From Lacticaseibacillus chiayiensis (GTDB lineage: Bacteria > Bacillota > Bacilli > Lactobacillales > Lactobacillaceae), in the NCBI RefSeq assembly GCF_004123795.1, contig NZ_MSSM01000026.1:16289-80288 (forward strand): a stretch of 64,000 nucleotides of DNA, given 5' to 3'. The notes below the pieces were generated by a model. It was not told where the DNA came from, did no database searches, and saw nothing but the letters and a program-made list of their open reading frames with translations. A program made the translations under genes and the position numbers. Of the stretch, positions 8,147 to 17,854 are shown one piece after another. How positions within the stretch are numbered: the stretch's first letter is position 1; every line of letters starts with the position of its first letter.

Positions 8147-8512
8147 TCAATCAACAAAAACCAACTCGATTTCCGCATCGGCCGGTTTAATGTTGACTGA
8201 CAAATGACGGTTGAGGTCGGCAACCAGTTTGCGTGCAAATGCCATTTTTTCATCAAAATCAGTCATATGCGAGGTGAAAGGAACGCTTTGATAATCGAAA
8301 TTTTCACCGATGAACGCCGGGTCGGTCACATAACGCAAATTATTTTGGTCATGCCGACTGCCTGGCCTTAAAACGGTATCCAAATATTGATACAAAATCG
8401 TTGGCTCGTAGTTCAGCGGTTGATCAAGGGTCGTGGTAATCTTATAGCCACTTGCTTCACCAGCAAATTCTTCGTTGATTTGGACTTGCGTGAGACCTTG
8501 GTACAATTTCAA
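8147..8512 (-). CDS. Hypothetical cytoplasmic protein, 121 aa
   Basis: Acidic soluble protein with no signal peptide or membrane segment; I do not recognise the family. The TTG start at 8512 is favoured by AGGAG 9 nt upstream. A promoter-like TATACT lies near 8547 on the minus strand. It is flanked by the hairpin at 8018-8055 downstream and by the ATPase terminator upstream, so it is a single-gene unit. Hydrophobic and charged residues alternate as in an alpha/beta fold (KITTTLDQPLNYEPTILYQY). Confidence 0.6.
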   Translation of the reverse strand: MKLYQGLTQVQINEEFAGEASGYKITTTLDQPLNYEPTILYQYLDTVLRPGSRHDQNNLRYVTDPAFIGENFDYQSVPFTSHMTDFDEKMAFARKLVADLNRHLSVNIKPADAEIELVFVD

Positions 8513-8660
8513 AACGATCAGCTCCTCTTCTTTTCACCTCCAGTATACCAGCTGTATTTCTATTTAAAAGGCTAAATTTAGGATTGCCTGAAATACTTTG
8601 TGGTGATTCTTTGTTGACGAGGTTCACACTGCCATTGGCAAAGAAAAAACCAGCGCTACT

Positions 8661-8704
8661 CAAAAAACCCGACAAGTCGGGGGATAAGTAACCAACTTGT
8701 CGGG
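8661..8704 (-). terminator. Terminator of the P-type ATPase gene
   Basis: Perfect 10-bp stem CCCGACAAGT/ACTTGTCGGG with a T6 run at its end on the minus strand (8662-8667). Confidence 0.85.
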
Positions 8705-8801
8705 CCTTCTGAATACGCATAAGGTTTGTTAGGGAAACCTTACTTATATTATTACCATTGTTATCGAAAAAAGAAAAGAAAAAAATTAGGCAAACCGAAC
8801 A

Positions 8802-11519
8802 TTATTCTTTGGTTTCGGAAACTGAAGGGAAGGTGCCGTGTCCATGTAGCCGGTTCCAACGAATGCGAATGATTTTATCGATTTCCGTGACGATTAGGAT
8901 GATGGACCCGGCAGCAATTGCCAAGCCCCATTCGCGCCAAGACATAGAGGCGGTTTGGAAAATGTCCTGCATAAACGGTACGTAAGTCAAGAAGCACTGC
9001 AAAGCCAGCATGATCGCGATGATGGCAAATGCCATGGGATTGCTGAAGAGATTCTTAGATAACGCCAGAGTATTAGTGCGGATGTTGAAGAGGTAAAAGA
9101 TTTTACCCAAGACAATCATGTTGACCATCATCGTACTGGCAGTCACACGATCGGTCAAATGATTGGCAGTCAACCAATCAAAAGCCCATAACGCGATACC
9201 GGCGATCAACATGGCCACATACGCAATTTGGAAAATATCATGCTTGTGCATCATCGAAGCATTCTTCTTTCGTGGCGGACGATCCATGGTGCCGGCTTCG
9301 GCGGGCTCGAAGATGAAGGCAAACTGAATGGTAATCGCGCTGACCATGTTAATCCACAATAGTTGACTGGCACGCAATGGCATGGCTTGTTGCGTCAAAA
9401 TGGTGAATACGATCACCAAGCCTTCCGCAAACGATGTCGGCAGCAGGAACAAAATACTTTTCTTGATATTTTGGTAAATCCGCCGGCCTTGTGCAATTGC
9501 GGTTTCCATGCGGGCAAAGCGATCGTCCGTCAGAACCATGTCAGCCGCATCTTTGGCAACATCGGTTCCGGATTGACCCATGGCAACGCCGACATCTGAT
9601 TTTTTAAGGGCCGGTGCATCATTAACACCATCGCCCACCATGGCAGTGACGTTGCCGGCATCCTGTAAGGCGGTCACAATCGTCAGCTTGTCTTTTGGCG
9701 TGGTTCGGGCAAAAACATCGGTGTCCAGAATCGCTTGTTGTTGTTGTTCATCTGATAGCGCGGCTAACTGGGTGCCAGTCATGGCTTTCGGGGAATCGGC
9801 CATGGCCAGTTTCTGCGCAATCGCTAGGGCTGTTTCAGGGTGATCACCAGTGATCATTTTGACTTTAACGCCAGCACGTCGCATTTGCTTAATTGCGGAG
9901 ATGACCGATTCACGCGGCGGGTCAATGATCGCTGTGAGTCCCAGAAAATCAAGTCCTTGCGCTAACAGGGCTGGGGTGATCTCGGTTGTGTCAGGTGAAA
10001 CGACACTTTCAGCAACGGCGATCACACGCTGGCCTTGGACACTGAATTGACTGGTTAACTTTAAAAAGTGATCCGTGTCGAAATCCGGGTGAGCAGCTGT
10101 GACCAAAGGCAACAACTTATCTGGCGATCCTTTCACGAATAAGCGGGTTTTTCCGTCAGCGCATTCTGCCAGTTTCGCCATGTAGCGATTGTTTGAGTCA
10201 AATGGCATTAAATCGCGTTCTGTACTGTTCGGATCCCTTTTGAATACTTTGTAATAAGCAGTGAGAAAAGCACCATCAGTGGGTTCGCCGTTGATCACAT
10301 ACCGACCGTCTTCTTGATGCAGCTCGGTGTCGTTTGCTTCAAAACCGGCCGTTAGCAAAGCAACTAAATCTGGATGAGAGGTTGGCTGAATCGGTTTGCC
10401 CGCAAGCGTAAAGCTACCTTTGGGCGTGTAACCCGAACCACTGACCTCATAGGTAGCTTGGGGCGTGACAACAGTGGTGATGGTCATTTCGTTTTTGGTC
10501 AGCGTGCCGGTCTTGTCGGTACAGATGACATCAACGGAGCCTAAAGTTTCGGCAGCCGGCAGTGTCTTGACGATGACATGCTGCTTTTTGGCCATATTGG
10601 AAACGCCCATGGCCAAGATGACGGAAGTGGTGGCCGGCAAGCCTTCTGGCATCGAGCCAACGACCATCGTGACAATAGCGAGTGCCAAAACAGGCAGACT
10701 GTACTTCCCAATGATCAAACCGAAGATGAAGAGCAGAACCGCAGCGGCAATGATCGCATACGAAATGCCCTTCCCGATGCCGTCAATTTCACGCATCATC
10801 GGTGAGCGGCCTTTGCGGACATCGGAAACAGCTTGGGAGATTTTACCAAATTCCGTGTTATGGCCGGTGGCGACCACGATACCGATGCCACTACCGCCTG
10901 CAACGGCTGTTGAAGCAAAAGCCATATTGCTTTGATCGGCAAGCGGTGTATCAGCTGGCAACGTGGCGATGGTCTTAATGACAGAATTAGCCTCACCAGT
11001 CAAAACGGCTTCTTGAATGGTGAGGTTATCGATATCAACGAGACGCAAATCGGCAGGCACATTATCACCGGCTTCTAGAAACACGACATCGCCCACCACC
11101 AAATTAGCGCTAGGAATGTCAAGACGTTCACCGTCCCGATAGACGGTGGCTTCAGGCGCCAGCATTTTCTTGATTTTCTCAAGCGAATCGCTGGCATTGC
11201 TTTCCTGGTAATAGCCGATGATCGCGTTGACGATAATCACCAAAACAATGACAGAAGTATCGGTAACATCGCCAATAATGGTGGTCAAAATCGCGGCAAT
11301 CATCAAAATATAAATGATCAGGTTGTTAAACTGTCGCAGAAAAATCAGCCATTTAGGCGTCGGATGCGATTCAATGGCGTTCGGACCATTGGCTTTTAAA
11401 CGTTTAGCGGCCTCAGCTTTTGAGAGACCGTGGTCGAGGGATGGGACCTGCAACTGCTGCTGCAGATCCTTGATACTGTGCGCTGTGGCTGGCGGTTGCG
11501 CGTCAGGGACTTCTTCCAT
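8802..11519 (-). CDS. P2-type cation-transporting ATPase
   Basis: Ion pump of 905 residues that couples ATP hydrolysis to cation export. It has the N-terminal cation-ATPase domain, LTGEA (173-177), PEGLP in TM4 (291-295), the phosphorylation site DKTGTLT (Asp335), MITGDHPE and GDGVNDAP. PEGLP is typical of Ca2+-type P2 pumps. TM6 reads NMVSAITIQFAFIFEPAE and lacks the NxxTD motif of SERCA, so Ca2+ is possible but Mg2+, Mn2+ or Na+ cannot be excluded. The start is ATG 11519, preceded by GAGG 8 nt upstream; the frame stays open further upstream but without a ribosome-binding site. It diverges from mntH and shares a 565-bp intergenic region with it. Confidence 0.9.
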   Translation of the reverse strand: MEEVPDAQPPATAHSIKDLQQQLQVPSLDHGLSKAEAAKRLKANGPNAIESHPTPKWLIFLRQFNNLIIYILMIAAILTTIIGDVTDTSVIVLVIIVNAIIGYYQESNASDSLEKIKKMLAPEATVYRDGERLDIPSANLVVGDVVFLEAGDNVPADLRLVDIDNLTIQEAVLTGEANSVIKTIATLPADTPLADQSNMAFASTAVAGGSGIGIVVATGHNTEFGKISQAVSDVRKGRSPMMREIDGIGKGISYAIIAAAVLLFIFGLIIGKYSLPVLALAIVTMVVGSMPEGLPATTSVILAMGVSNMAKKQHVIVKTLPAAETLGSVDVICTDKTGTLTKNEMTITTVVTPQATYEVSGSGYTPKGSFTLAGKPIQPTSHPDLVALLTAGFEANDTELHQEDGRYVINGEPTDGAFLTAYYKVFKRDPNSTERDLMPFDSNNRYMAKLAECADGKTRLFVKGSPDKLLPLVTAAHPDFDTDHFLKLTSQFSVQGQRVIAVAESVVSPDTTEITPALLAQGLDFLGLTAIIDPPRESVISAIKQMRRAGVKVKMITGDHPETALAIAQKLAMADSPKAMTGTQLAALSDEQQQQAILDTDVFARTTPKDKLTIVTALQDAGNVTAMVGDGVNDAPALKKSDVGVAMGQSGTDVAKDAADMVLTDDRFARMETAIAQGRRIYQNIKKSILFLLPTSFAEGLVIVFTILTQQAMPLRASQLLWINMVSAITIQFAFIFEPAEAGTMDRPPRKKNASMMHKHDIFQIAYVAMLIAGIALWAFDWLTANHLTDRVTASTMMVNMIVLGKIFYLFNIRTNTLALSKNLFSNPMAFAIIAIMLALQCFLTYVPFMQDIFQTASMSWREWGLAIAAGSIILIVTEIDKIIRIRWNRLHGHGTFPSVSETKE

Positions 11520-11564
11520 ACGTAATTCCTCATTTCGTGATATAAATTTTCTGTTACTATCCTT

Positions 11565-11593
11565 ATCATATGGGATGCCTAAACCAGTTGCAA
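11565..11593 (-). promoter_or_regulatory. Promoter of the P-type ATPase gene
   Basis: Minus strand TTGCAA, 17-bp spacer, TATGAT; about 45 nt upstream of the start codon. Confidence 0.6.
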
Positions 11594-11805
11594 TAAATTT
11601 GTATAAGTGAATTAATACACGGAAAATTTTCATCTTTTTCACGCCCGAATCTGGCCCATTTAAATTGCATAAAATTGTTTTCTGAAAGCAAGCTGGGCGC
11701 GATATCGCTCTGAATTGCCGCCATGTCGACATTCAGTAAGTAACGATAATAGGTTAACAAGTTACAATTTGTTCGCTGAAAATACAAATTATTTTCATAA
11801 AATAG

Positions 11806-11834
11806 TTGACGATGTCAGCTTCAAGGTATATCCT
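11806..11834 (+). promoter_or_regulatory. mntH: Promoter of mntH
   Basis: TTGACG (11806-11811), 17-bp spacer, TATCCT (11829-11834). It implies a leader of about 240 nt before the GTG start. Confidence 0.6.
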
Positions 11835-11848
11835 AATAAAGGATTAAG

Positions 11849-11862
11849 TTAGGGAGACCTAA
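11849..11862. promoter_or_regulatory. Metalloregulator box TTAGG-N4-CCTAA before mntH
   Basis: Perfect TTAGG/CCTAA inverted repeat with spacer GAGA, starting 15 nt after the -10 box. It matches the box at 503-516 in sequence and in position relative to the promoter. Confidence 0.65.
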
Positions 11863-11899
11863 AAGGCCTTGTTCCCCAGGGACTTAACTTTTTTCAAAA

Positions 11900-12016
11900 G
11901 AGCGTGAGCTGGGGCGTTTAGAAGTCGGAGTGTAAGTGGCCTTGGGCGTGATGGCCCGGGCTTAGGCCATTGCGACCAAGATCCTTACACGTAGATTTCT
12001 GCGCCAGTGAACGCGT
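11900..12016 (-). repeat. Palindromic repeat copy in the mntH leader
   Basis: Reverse-complement relative of the 124-bp units at 54565-54934. Shared blocks include GTGTAAG, CCTTGG, GCGTGATGGCC and GGCCATTGCGACCAAG. It can fold into a long hairpin. It lies inside the predicted mntH 5' untranslated region, between the metal box and the start codon. Confidence 0.7.
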
Positions 12017-12083
12017 TTAGAAAAAGCACTTACCGGCGCATTCTCCTGCACCAGCGAGTGACTTCAAGAGGGGGAGACATATT

Positions 12084-13691
12084 GTGAGTGATGATCACAA
12101 GAAGAAACATTCAATGAAGCTCATCCAATACGCGAATGGGCCTTCATTGGAAGAAATTAACGGTACGATTGAGGTGCCACACGGAAAAGGCTTTTGGCGC
12201 ACGCTATTTGCTTATTCCGGACCAGGGGCGTTGGTTGCCGTTGGTTACATGGATCCAGGTAATTGGTCCACTTCCATCACTGGTGGACAAAACTTCCAGT
12301 ACTTATTGATTTCCGTTATCCTAATGTCAAGTTTGATTGCGATGTTACTGCAATACATGGCAGCTAAACTTGGCATTGTGAGTCAAATGGATCTTGCTCA
12401 AGCAATTCGAGCAAGAACATCGAAGACATTAGGGATTGTTTTATGGATTTTGACAGAGTTAGCGATCATGGCGACTGATATCGCCGAGGTTATTGGCGCT
12501 GCCATCGCGCTTTATCTACTGTTTCACATTCCATTAGTCATTTCGGTATTAATTACGGTCCTTGATGTTTTGGTATTGCTGTTATTGACAAAGATTGGGT
12601 TCCGCAAGATCGAAGCCCTTGTTGTTGCACTTATTCTCGTCATTTTGTTTGTGTTCGTTTATCAAGTCGCATTATCGGATCCGAACATGGGAGCATTATT
12701 AAAAGGCTTCATTCCAACAGGTGAAACTTTTGCCAGCTCACCTTCCGTAAATGGCATGACTCCGATTCAAGGAGCTTTGGGTATTATCGGTGCCACGGTC
12801 ATGCCGCATAACCTATATCTGCATAGTGCGATTTCTCAAACTCGGAAAATCAACCACAAAGATCCGGATGATGTCGCACAGGCAGTTAAGTTTTCCGCGT
12901 GGGATTCTAATATCCAGTTGTCATTTGCGTTTGTCGTTAACTGCTTGTTGCTGATTATGGGGGTTGCGGTATTTAAGAGCGGCGCAGTTAAAGACCCTTC
13001 CTTCTTCGGTTTGTTTCAAGCATTGTCAGATTCCTCGACACTGAGCAATGGCGTTTTGATTGCTGTTGCTAAGTCTGGTATTTTATCTATCCTGTTTGCG
13101 GTTGCTTTGTTGGCGTCAGGCCAAAATTCAACTATTACCGGCACGTTAACTGGTCAAGTCATTATGGAAGGCTTCGTTCACATGAAGATGCCACTGTGGG
13201 CACGGCGGCTGGTTACTCGGATTATTTCGGTTATCCCGGTTATCTTTTGTGTGATGTTGACAGCCAAAGAAACGCCGATTCAGCAACATGAGGCGCTAAA
13301 TGACTTGATGAATAATTCGCAGGTCTTCTTGGCTTTCGCGCTTCCGTTCTCAATGTTACCGTTGTTAATGTTTACCAACAGTAAAGTCGAAATGGGCGAG
13401 CGGTTTAAGAACAGTGGCTGGATCAAAGTGCTTGGGTGGATCTCTGTTGTTGGCTTGACTTATTTAAATCTTAAGGGCCTGCCGGATTCAATTGCCGGAT
13501 TCTTCGGAGACAATCCAACAGCTAAGCAAACTGCCATTGCTAACGATATTGCATTTGCCTTGATCGTTGCGGTGCTTCTACTATTAGCTTGGACCATCTG
13601 GGATCTTTACAAAGGCAATAAACGGTATGAAGCTCATCTAGAAGCTGTAGCCGATGCAAAAGAGGCGAAGGCAAGTGATAACGTACAATAG
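12084..13691 (+). CDS. mntH: NRAMP-family Mn2+/divalent metal:H+ symporter
   Basis: Proton-coupled Mn2+ (and Fe2+) importer of 535 residues with about 11 membrane helices. The metal-site motifs are intact: DPGN in TM1 (57-60) and MPHN in TM6 (240-243). It starts at GTG 12084 behind GGGGGAG 7 nt upstream. A TTAGG-N4-CCTAA box, also found at the ABC importer, points to shared Mn-dependent repression. The leader holds a long palindromic repeat that could affect mRNA folding. The N-terminal 40 residues are hydrophilic, as in lactobacillal MntH proteins. Confidence 0.95.
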   Translation: MSDDHKKKHSMKLIQYANGPSLEEINGTIEVPHGKGFWRTLFAYSGPGALVAVGYMDPGNWSTSITGGQNFQYLLISVILMSSLIAMLLQYMAAKLGIVSQMDLAQAIRARTSKTLGIVLWILTELAIMATDIAEVIGAAIALYLLFHIPLVISVLITVLDVLVLLLLTKIGFRKIEALVVALILVILFVFVYQVALSDPNMGALLKGFIPTGETFASSPSVNGMTPIQGALGIIGATVMPHNLYLHSAISQTRKINHKDPDDVAQAVKFSAWDSNIQLSFAFVVNCLLLIMGVAVFKSGAVKDPSFFGLFQALSDSSTLSNGVLIAVAKSGILSILFAVALLASGQNSTITGTLTGQVIMEGFVHMKMPLWARRLVTRIISVIPVIFCVMLTAKETPIQQHEALNDLMNNSQVFLAFALPFSMLPLLMFTNSKVEMGERFKNSGWIKVLGWISVVGLTYLNLKGLPDSIAGFFGDNPTAKQTAIANDIAFALIVAVLLLLAWTIWDLYKGNKRYEAHLEAVADAKEAKASDNVQ

Positions 13692-13832
13692 TCTCGTCAT
13701 ATCTTTGATTATGAGTTGTGATGGAATCGAAGAGTCAGTGGGTTACGATCCTTGGTTATTTGCTGTTCTTGGGCTGGAGCATACGCGCCCTCAAGTCGTC
13801 AAATCACATTAACATGTTTACCTGCTCGAAAA

Positions 13833-13879
13833 TGGCGTTTGGCTGTGATGGTTAAAGCCCAACCATTACGCTAACGCCA
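13833..13879. repeat. Imperfect hairpin in the region after mntH
   Basis: TGGCGTTTGGCTGTGATGGTT pairs imperfectly with AACCATTACGCTAACGCCA around a 7-nt loop. No T-run follows. The rest of 13692-13967 shows no gene. Confidence 0.4.
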
Positions 13880-13967
13880 TACACACTCCGAACTTCAACT
13901 GGGTGGGTCGACAGACTGATACCAAAAGATAGTAGAGATAGTTGTCAGCATTGTTGCATTTTTCTTG

Positions 13968-14008
13968 AAGCCGCCTCGATCAGCTCAGCATGATCAAGGC
14001 GGCTTTTT
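13968..14008 (+). terminator. Terminator between mntH and the next gene
   Basis: AAGCCGCCTCGATCA pairs with TGATCAAGGCGGCTT (one mismatch), followed by TTT. Confidence 0.8.
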
Positions 14009-14037
14009 GGATGATATGGAATGAAAGTGGGGATGGC

Positions 14038-14793
14038 ATGGAATCGTCAAAAGAAATAGGTGTGAGCGTTGATACTGGTGAAGAGACTGGGATGCTATCG
14101 CAACATGCAACAGATTTGTTGATTGGACTGATGTATGCCGATTATTTAGACACAAGCAGTCAGTCTAATCAGCGAACAGTTTTTCGCGGCGGTAAAAGTT
14201 TTTTTGAAATCTTTGCTCCATTAACCGGCATTAAAAACCGAACAACCTTAAAAAGGGCACGATGGGAACTTCAGGCTTGTGGTGCCTTGCTGTCCGATCA
14301 GCAACAGACGCACAAGCATTATCATTTAGCCGCGACACCATGGCAGATTTTTAAGCAGTTTAACGGCATCATGGCATCTCCGGTACGCGCCAGTCGCACT
14401 TATGACGCGAATATGTTTGCCGAATTGTTGAAATTTAGCGGGGTTGACAGTAAGAATTTTCCGCTGAATACAGATGGTGTGGTGATGGTGCAAGCGGCAA
14501 TGTTTGGTAGTCGGCGGCCTTTGATATATGCCGTTTCGCAGCAAGCGTACGACCGTTTATTGAAAGCGGAATTGGCGATGAAAATCGCTGGATCGTGTCC
14601 TGATCCAGCTAACCGTCGCTCGGTCATGATTCAAACATGGTCAACTGATCCAGCTTTGGTCAGCCGTTGGTTACACGCCGGGATGCCGACACCGCAAGCC
14701 GATCCGCTTCATTATTATTTGTCCGTTTTGTCATCGCCGTCGCTTGAACTCAAAAATGATGCGGCTCAGCTTGTTGCGGCTTTACTGCATTGA
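14038..14793 (+). CDS. Hypothetical protein, 251 aa
   Basis: Soluble protein not recognised. The start at ATG 14038 follows GGGGA; an upstream in-frame ATG (13990) lies inside the terminator stem and is rejected. The first half (TVFRGGKSFFEIFAPLTGIKNRTTLKRARWELQACG, quoted in part) resembles a winged-helix or replication-initiator-like layout with basic residues, so a DNA-binding role is possible but not shown. No membrane segment is seen. It stands alone between two terminators. Confidence 0.6.
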   Translation: MESSKEIGVSVDTGEETGMLSQHATDLLIGLMYADYLDTSSQSNQRTVFRGGKSFFEIFAPLTGIKNRTTLKRARWELQACGALLSDQQQTHKHYHLAATPWQIFKQFNGIMASPVRASRTYDANMFAELLKFSGVDSKNFPLNTDGVVMVQAAMFGSRRPLIYAVSQQAYDRLLKAELAMKIAGSCPDPANRRSVMIQTWSTDPALVSRWLHAGMPTPQADPLHYYLSVLSSPSLELKNDAAQLVAALLH

Positions 14794-14807
14794 TATGACA
14801 TGCTTTC

Positions 14808-14858
14808 AAAAAGTACGCTCGAAGTCGTGGGAAACCTTCTTCTAAAACGTACTTTTTT
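14808..14858 (+). terminator. Terminator before fumC
   Basis: AAAAAGTACG pairs with CGTACTTTTTT across a 31-nt loop that is itself partly self-complementary. Confidence 0.65.
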
Positions 14859-14939
14859 GGTTTGTCGGGTTCGTTCAACAGAAGGATCGTGTAAAATAGG
14901 AATAACAGCGCAACAGAAACCGCACAGACGGGGGTAAGG

Positions 14940-16316
14940 ATGACGAAAACACGCACTGAATCAGACACTTTAGGGCCGGTTGATATTCCGGTAAACGCAT
15001 TATGGGGGCCGCAAACCGAACGCAGCCGCCATAATTTTCAGGCTGGGCCGCTGATGCCGTTACCAGTTATCAAAGCTCTCCTGCAAATTAAAAAAGCGGC
15101 GGCACGCGCCAACGTGGCTGCAGATGTTTTGCCTGCGCCCAAAGGTCAATTGATCACCCGAGCTGTGGATAGCTTATTAGCGCTACCAGATGCGCGGTTG
15201 CGACCTGATTTTCCTTTGCATGTTTACCAAACCGGTTCCGGAACGCAGACGAATATGAATGTGAATGAAGTCGTCAGTCATCAGGCGGCAAAACTCAACC
15301 CGAATTTACCGATTCTACCCAACGATGATGTCAATCGTAGCCAAAGTTCAAACGATACCTTTCCAACGGCGATGAATATCACGGCGGCTTTAGCGGTGAA
15401 TAAGTTGCTGGCGGCGGTGGCCGAGTTGCACGCAGCTCTGCAAACCAAGGCTGATGACTATGCCAAAACGGTTAAAATCGGGCGTACCCACTTGCAGGAT
15501 GCAACCCCGATGACATTTGGCCAGGAAGTCAGCGGCTGGGCAGCCATGCTTGACCACGACCAAACGGCGCTCAAGCAACTGCAGCCAGCGCTTTTTCGTT
15601 TAGCAATTGGCGGAACGGCTGTGGGAACAGGGATAAATGCAGCACCAAACTTTGGTCGAATTGTCGCCGGGCGGTTAAGTGATATTTACGGACTTCCCTT
15701 GACGGCGCAAACGAACAAATTCGCGGCATTGGCGGCGCACTCCGAAATCAGTCTGGTCCACGGCGGTATCAGAACCTTGGCTGCCGATCTTTTGAAAATC
15801 GCCAACGACATCCGTTTCTTGGCGAGTGGTCCGCGCGCAGGCTATGGCGAGCTGATTATTCCTGCAAATGAACCAGGCAGTTCGATTATGCCGGGGAAAA
15901 TCAATCCCACGCAGGCAGAGGCGTTAACGATGGCGGCTGTGCGCGTGTTGGGTAACGATACCACAATTGCCATGGCGGCTTCCCAAGGTAATTTTGAATT
16001 AAATGTCTATAAACCGCTTATCATTAGCACTTTCCTTGAGTCCACAACGTTACTGACCCAAACGGTGACGAGTTTTACGCGTAAGTTGGTTACCGGTTTG
16101 AAGGTCAATGAACCGCGAATGAAGGCGCTAGTGGCAAACTCGCTCATGACTGTCACCGCGCTTACGCCGCATATCGGCTATGAAAAAAGCGCCACAATTG
16201 CACAATTAGCGGAACGGGAAGGCACGGATCTTAAAACAGCAGCGCTTAAAACCGGTTATGTCACGAGCAAGCAATTCGATGCGTGGGTTGATCCTGCTAA
16301 AATGGCCGGCATTTGA
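14940..16316 (+). CDS. fumC: Fumarate hydratase, class II
   Basis: Catalyses reversible hydration of fumarate to L-malate in the cytoplasm; lactobacilli use it in the partial reductive TCA branch. The 458-residue length matches class II enzymes. The superfamily signature GSSIMPGKINPTQ (about residue 316) and the substrate-binding SQSSNDTFPTAM and TGSGTQTNMNVNEV stretches are intact. The start at ATG 14940 follows GGGGG by 5 nt. A small SHOCT-domain protein gene follows after 36 nt and may be co-transcribed. Confidence 0.95.
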   Translation: MTKTRTESDTLGPVDIPVNALWGPQTERSRHNFQAGPLMPLPVIKALLQIKKAAARANVAADVLPAPKGQLITRAVDSLLALPDARLRPDFPLHVYQTGSGTQTNMNVNEVVSHQAAKLNPNLPILPNDDVNRSQSSNDTFPTAMNITAALAVNKLLAAVAELHAALQTKADDYAKTVKIGRTHLQDATPMTFGQEVSGWAAMLDHDQTALKQLQPALFRLAIGGTAVGTGINAAPNFGRIVAGRLSDIYGLPLTAQTNKFAALAAHSEISLVHGGIRTLAADLLKIANDIRFLASGPRAGYGELIIPANEPGSSIMPGKINPTQAEALTMAAVRVLGNDTTIAMAASQGNFELNVYKPLIISTFLESTTLLTQTVTSFTRKLVTGLKVNEPRMKALVANSLMTVTALTPHIGYEKSATIAQLAEREGTDLKTAALKTGYVTSKQFDAWVDPAKMAGI

Positions 16317-16352
16317 TCCTTGCTGCGTATTAGCCACGGTATAGGAGAAAAT

Positions 16353-16670
16353 ATGAAAAATCAAAAAATAGGTTGCTTTGGCTTCTTTGCCATTCTTGTC
16401 GTGATCGCCATATTGATTCAATTTTGGTACATCTTTTTAGCTATTATTGTGTTGGGCGTTGCTGCTTATTTTTATTTCCACCGCAAACAGCAGGAAGCTG
16501 CGGCCGAAGCAGCCAAAACGGCGCAGGCACAAGCAGATGAACAGGCGACCATCGCCAAGTTGAAAGCCTACAAGAATTTGCTTGATACAGGGGTGATTAC
16601 GCAAGACGAGTACAACAGGAAAAAAGCCGAGCTATTACGGCTCGACTCACATGATGAACTTAAATTTTAG
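16353..16670 (+). CDS. SHOCT-domain small membrane protein
   Basis: A 105-residue protein with two adjacent N-terminal membrane segments (about residues 8-45), an Ala/Gln-rich coiled-coil linker and a C-terminal SHOCT domain (LKAYKNLLDTGVITQDEYNR, about 70-90). SHOCT domains are short oligomerising modules found at the ends of membrane or stress proteins. The start at ATG 16353 has AGGAG 6 nt upstream. It is convergent with the oxidoreductase gene only 4 bp away. Its function is unknown. Confidence 0.75.
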   Translation: MKNQKIGCFGFFAILVVIAILIQFWYIFLAIIVLGVAAYFYFHRKQQEAAAEAAKTAQAQADEQATIAKLKAYKNLLDTGVITQDEYNRKKAELLRLDSHDELKF

Positions 16671-16674
16671 CAGC

Positions 16675-17820
16675 TTAATGCTTATCAGGTTGTGCGGTTG
16701 TTAAAGGCACACCTTTTGCACCGCCGGAAATACTTTCGATGAAGTCGAGGAAGGTCGGGGCAATCCCCAGTTCATCAAGATCATCAGGGGCGATCTGATA
16801 GCGGATCGCCTTTTCGTCGTGGGCCAACACCTTTTGTACCCAATGTGGTTCACGAATTAGCTCGTGGCCGATTGCAACGAGATCAAATGCCTTTGCTGCT
16901 TTTTCCGCATCGGCAGGGGTTTTGACATCGCCGACCACAATGATTGGGAAAGCACCAGCAACATGGTCACGAATCACCTCGTTGACGATTGCCGGATTGT
17001 CGGGGTGACGTAGCGAGGTTCGCCATACATCTGACTGGGAAACATGCAAATAGTCAATCTTGGTCGTTTTCAAGGCGTCAATAAGGGCTAGCGTATCATC
17101 CAAGGTAATGCCTGGATCTTCCAATTCCTCGGGTGAAATCCGGTAGCCCAACAAAAATGGTTGGTCAGTCGTTGCTGCTATGACTTTTTCGGCTTCATGA
17201 ACGACAGCCAGCGGGAACCGCATCCGCTTGTCCCGGTCGCCGCCCCATCCATCGGTTCGCCGATTGGAGTGCGGAGAAAAGAACTGCTGAATCAAATACG
17301 TATTGGCGCCATGCAGTTCCACTCCATCAAATCCGGCAAGAATCGCGCGCCGCACCGCCTGACCAAAATCAAGAATGGTTGCGTCGATCTCAGCAGTCGT
17401 GAGTGCGCGCGGCGTTTCATAACCGGGACGTGGGGCGGCGACAGCACTGGCACTGACAGGTTGTTCACCGCGCAAAATCTTGCTGCTGCTCATGCGGCCG
17501 GCACTGAAAATCTGCAGAATGGCTTTAGTACCACCGGTTTTCATGGCCGCGGCTAGTTTACTGAGGCCGGGGATGAACCGATCGTCCGCAACACTTAATT
17601 CACCTTCAAAGCCCTTACCCAGCGGATTAACGTTGGCGGTTCCGGTAATAAAAAGCCCCACACCGCCAGCACGTTCTTGATAGTAGCGAATTTCATCACT
17701 GGTGACCGTACCATCTTCAAACGACAGGCGCGTGGTCATTGGCGGAATCACAATCCGATTTTTCAATTGGATTGCTTGATGTTTAAAAGTGAATGGTTTC
17801 AAAAAAGAATAATCTGACAT
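16675..17820 (-). CDS. NADH:flavin oxidoreductase, old yellow enzyme family
   Basis: FMN-dependent ene-reductase of 381 residues that reduces activated C=C bonds with NAD(P)H. It has the TIM-barrel start KNRIVIPPMTTRLS, the catalytic/FMN region FDGVELHGANTYLIQQFFSP with the substrate-binding HGAN, and RRTDGWGGDRDKRMRF. It lacks the long 4Fe-4S diaphorase extension of dienoyl-CoA reductases. It lies 34 bp downstream of an SDR gene on the same strand, so the pair forms an operon, probably for handling reactive carbonyl compounds. The start follows AGGAGCG. Confidence 0.9.
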   Translation of the reverse strand: MSDYSFLKPFTFKHQAIQLKNRIVIPPMTTRLSFEDGTVTSDEIRYYQERAGGVGLFITGTANVNPLGKGFEGELSVADDRFIPGLSKLAAAMKTGGTKAILQIFSAGRMSSSKILRGEQPVSASAVAAPRPGYETPRALTTAEIDATILDFGQAVRRAILAGFDGVELHGANTYLIQQFFSPHSNRRTDGWGGDRDKRMRFPLAVVHEAEKVIAATTDQPFLLGYRISPEELEDPGITLDDTLALIDALKTTKIDYLHVSQSDVWRTSLRHPDNPAIVNEVIRDHVAGAFPIIVVGDVKTPADAEKAAKAFDLVAIGHELIREPHWVQKVLAHDEKAIRYQIAPDDLDELGIAPTFLDFIESISGGAKGVPLTTAQPDKH

Positions 17821-17854
17821 TTGACGCTCCTTTTACAAAAGACAATGGTGCTTT

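Noticed and set aside
11863..12083. yybP-ykoY manganese riboswitch in the mntH leader
   Set aside because: The conserved riboswitch core was not found; the structure there is explained by the palindromic repeat.
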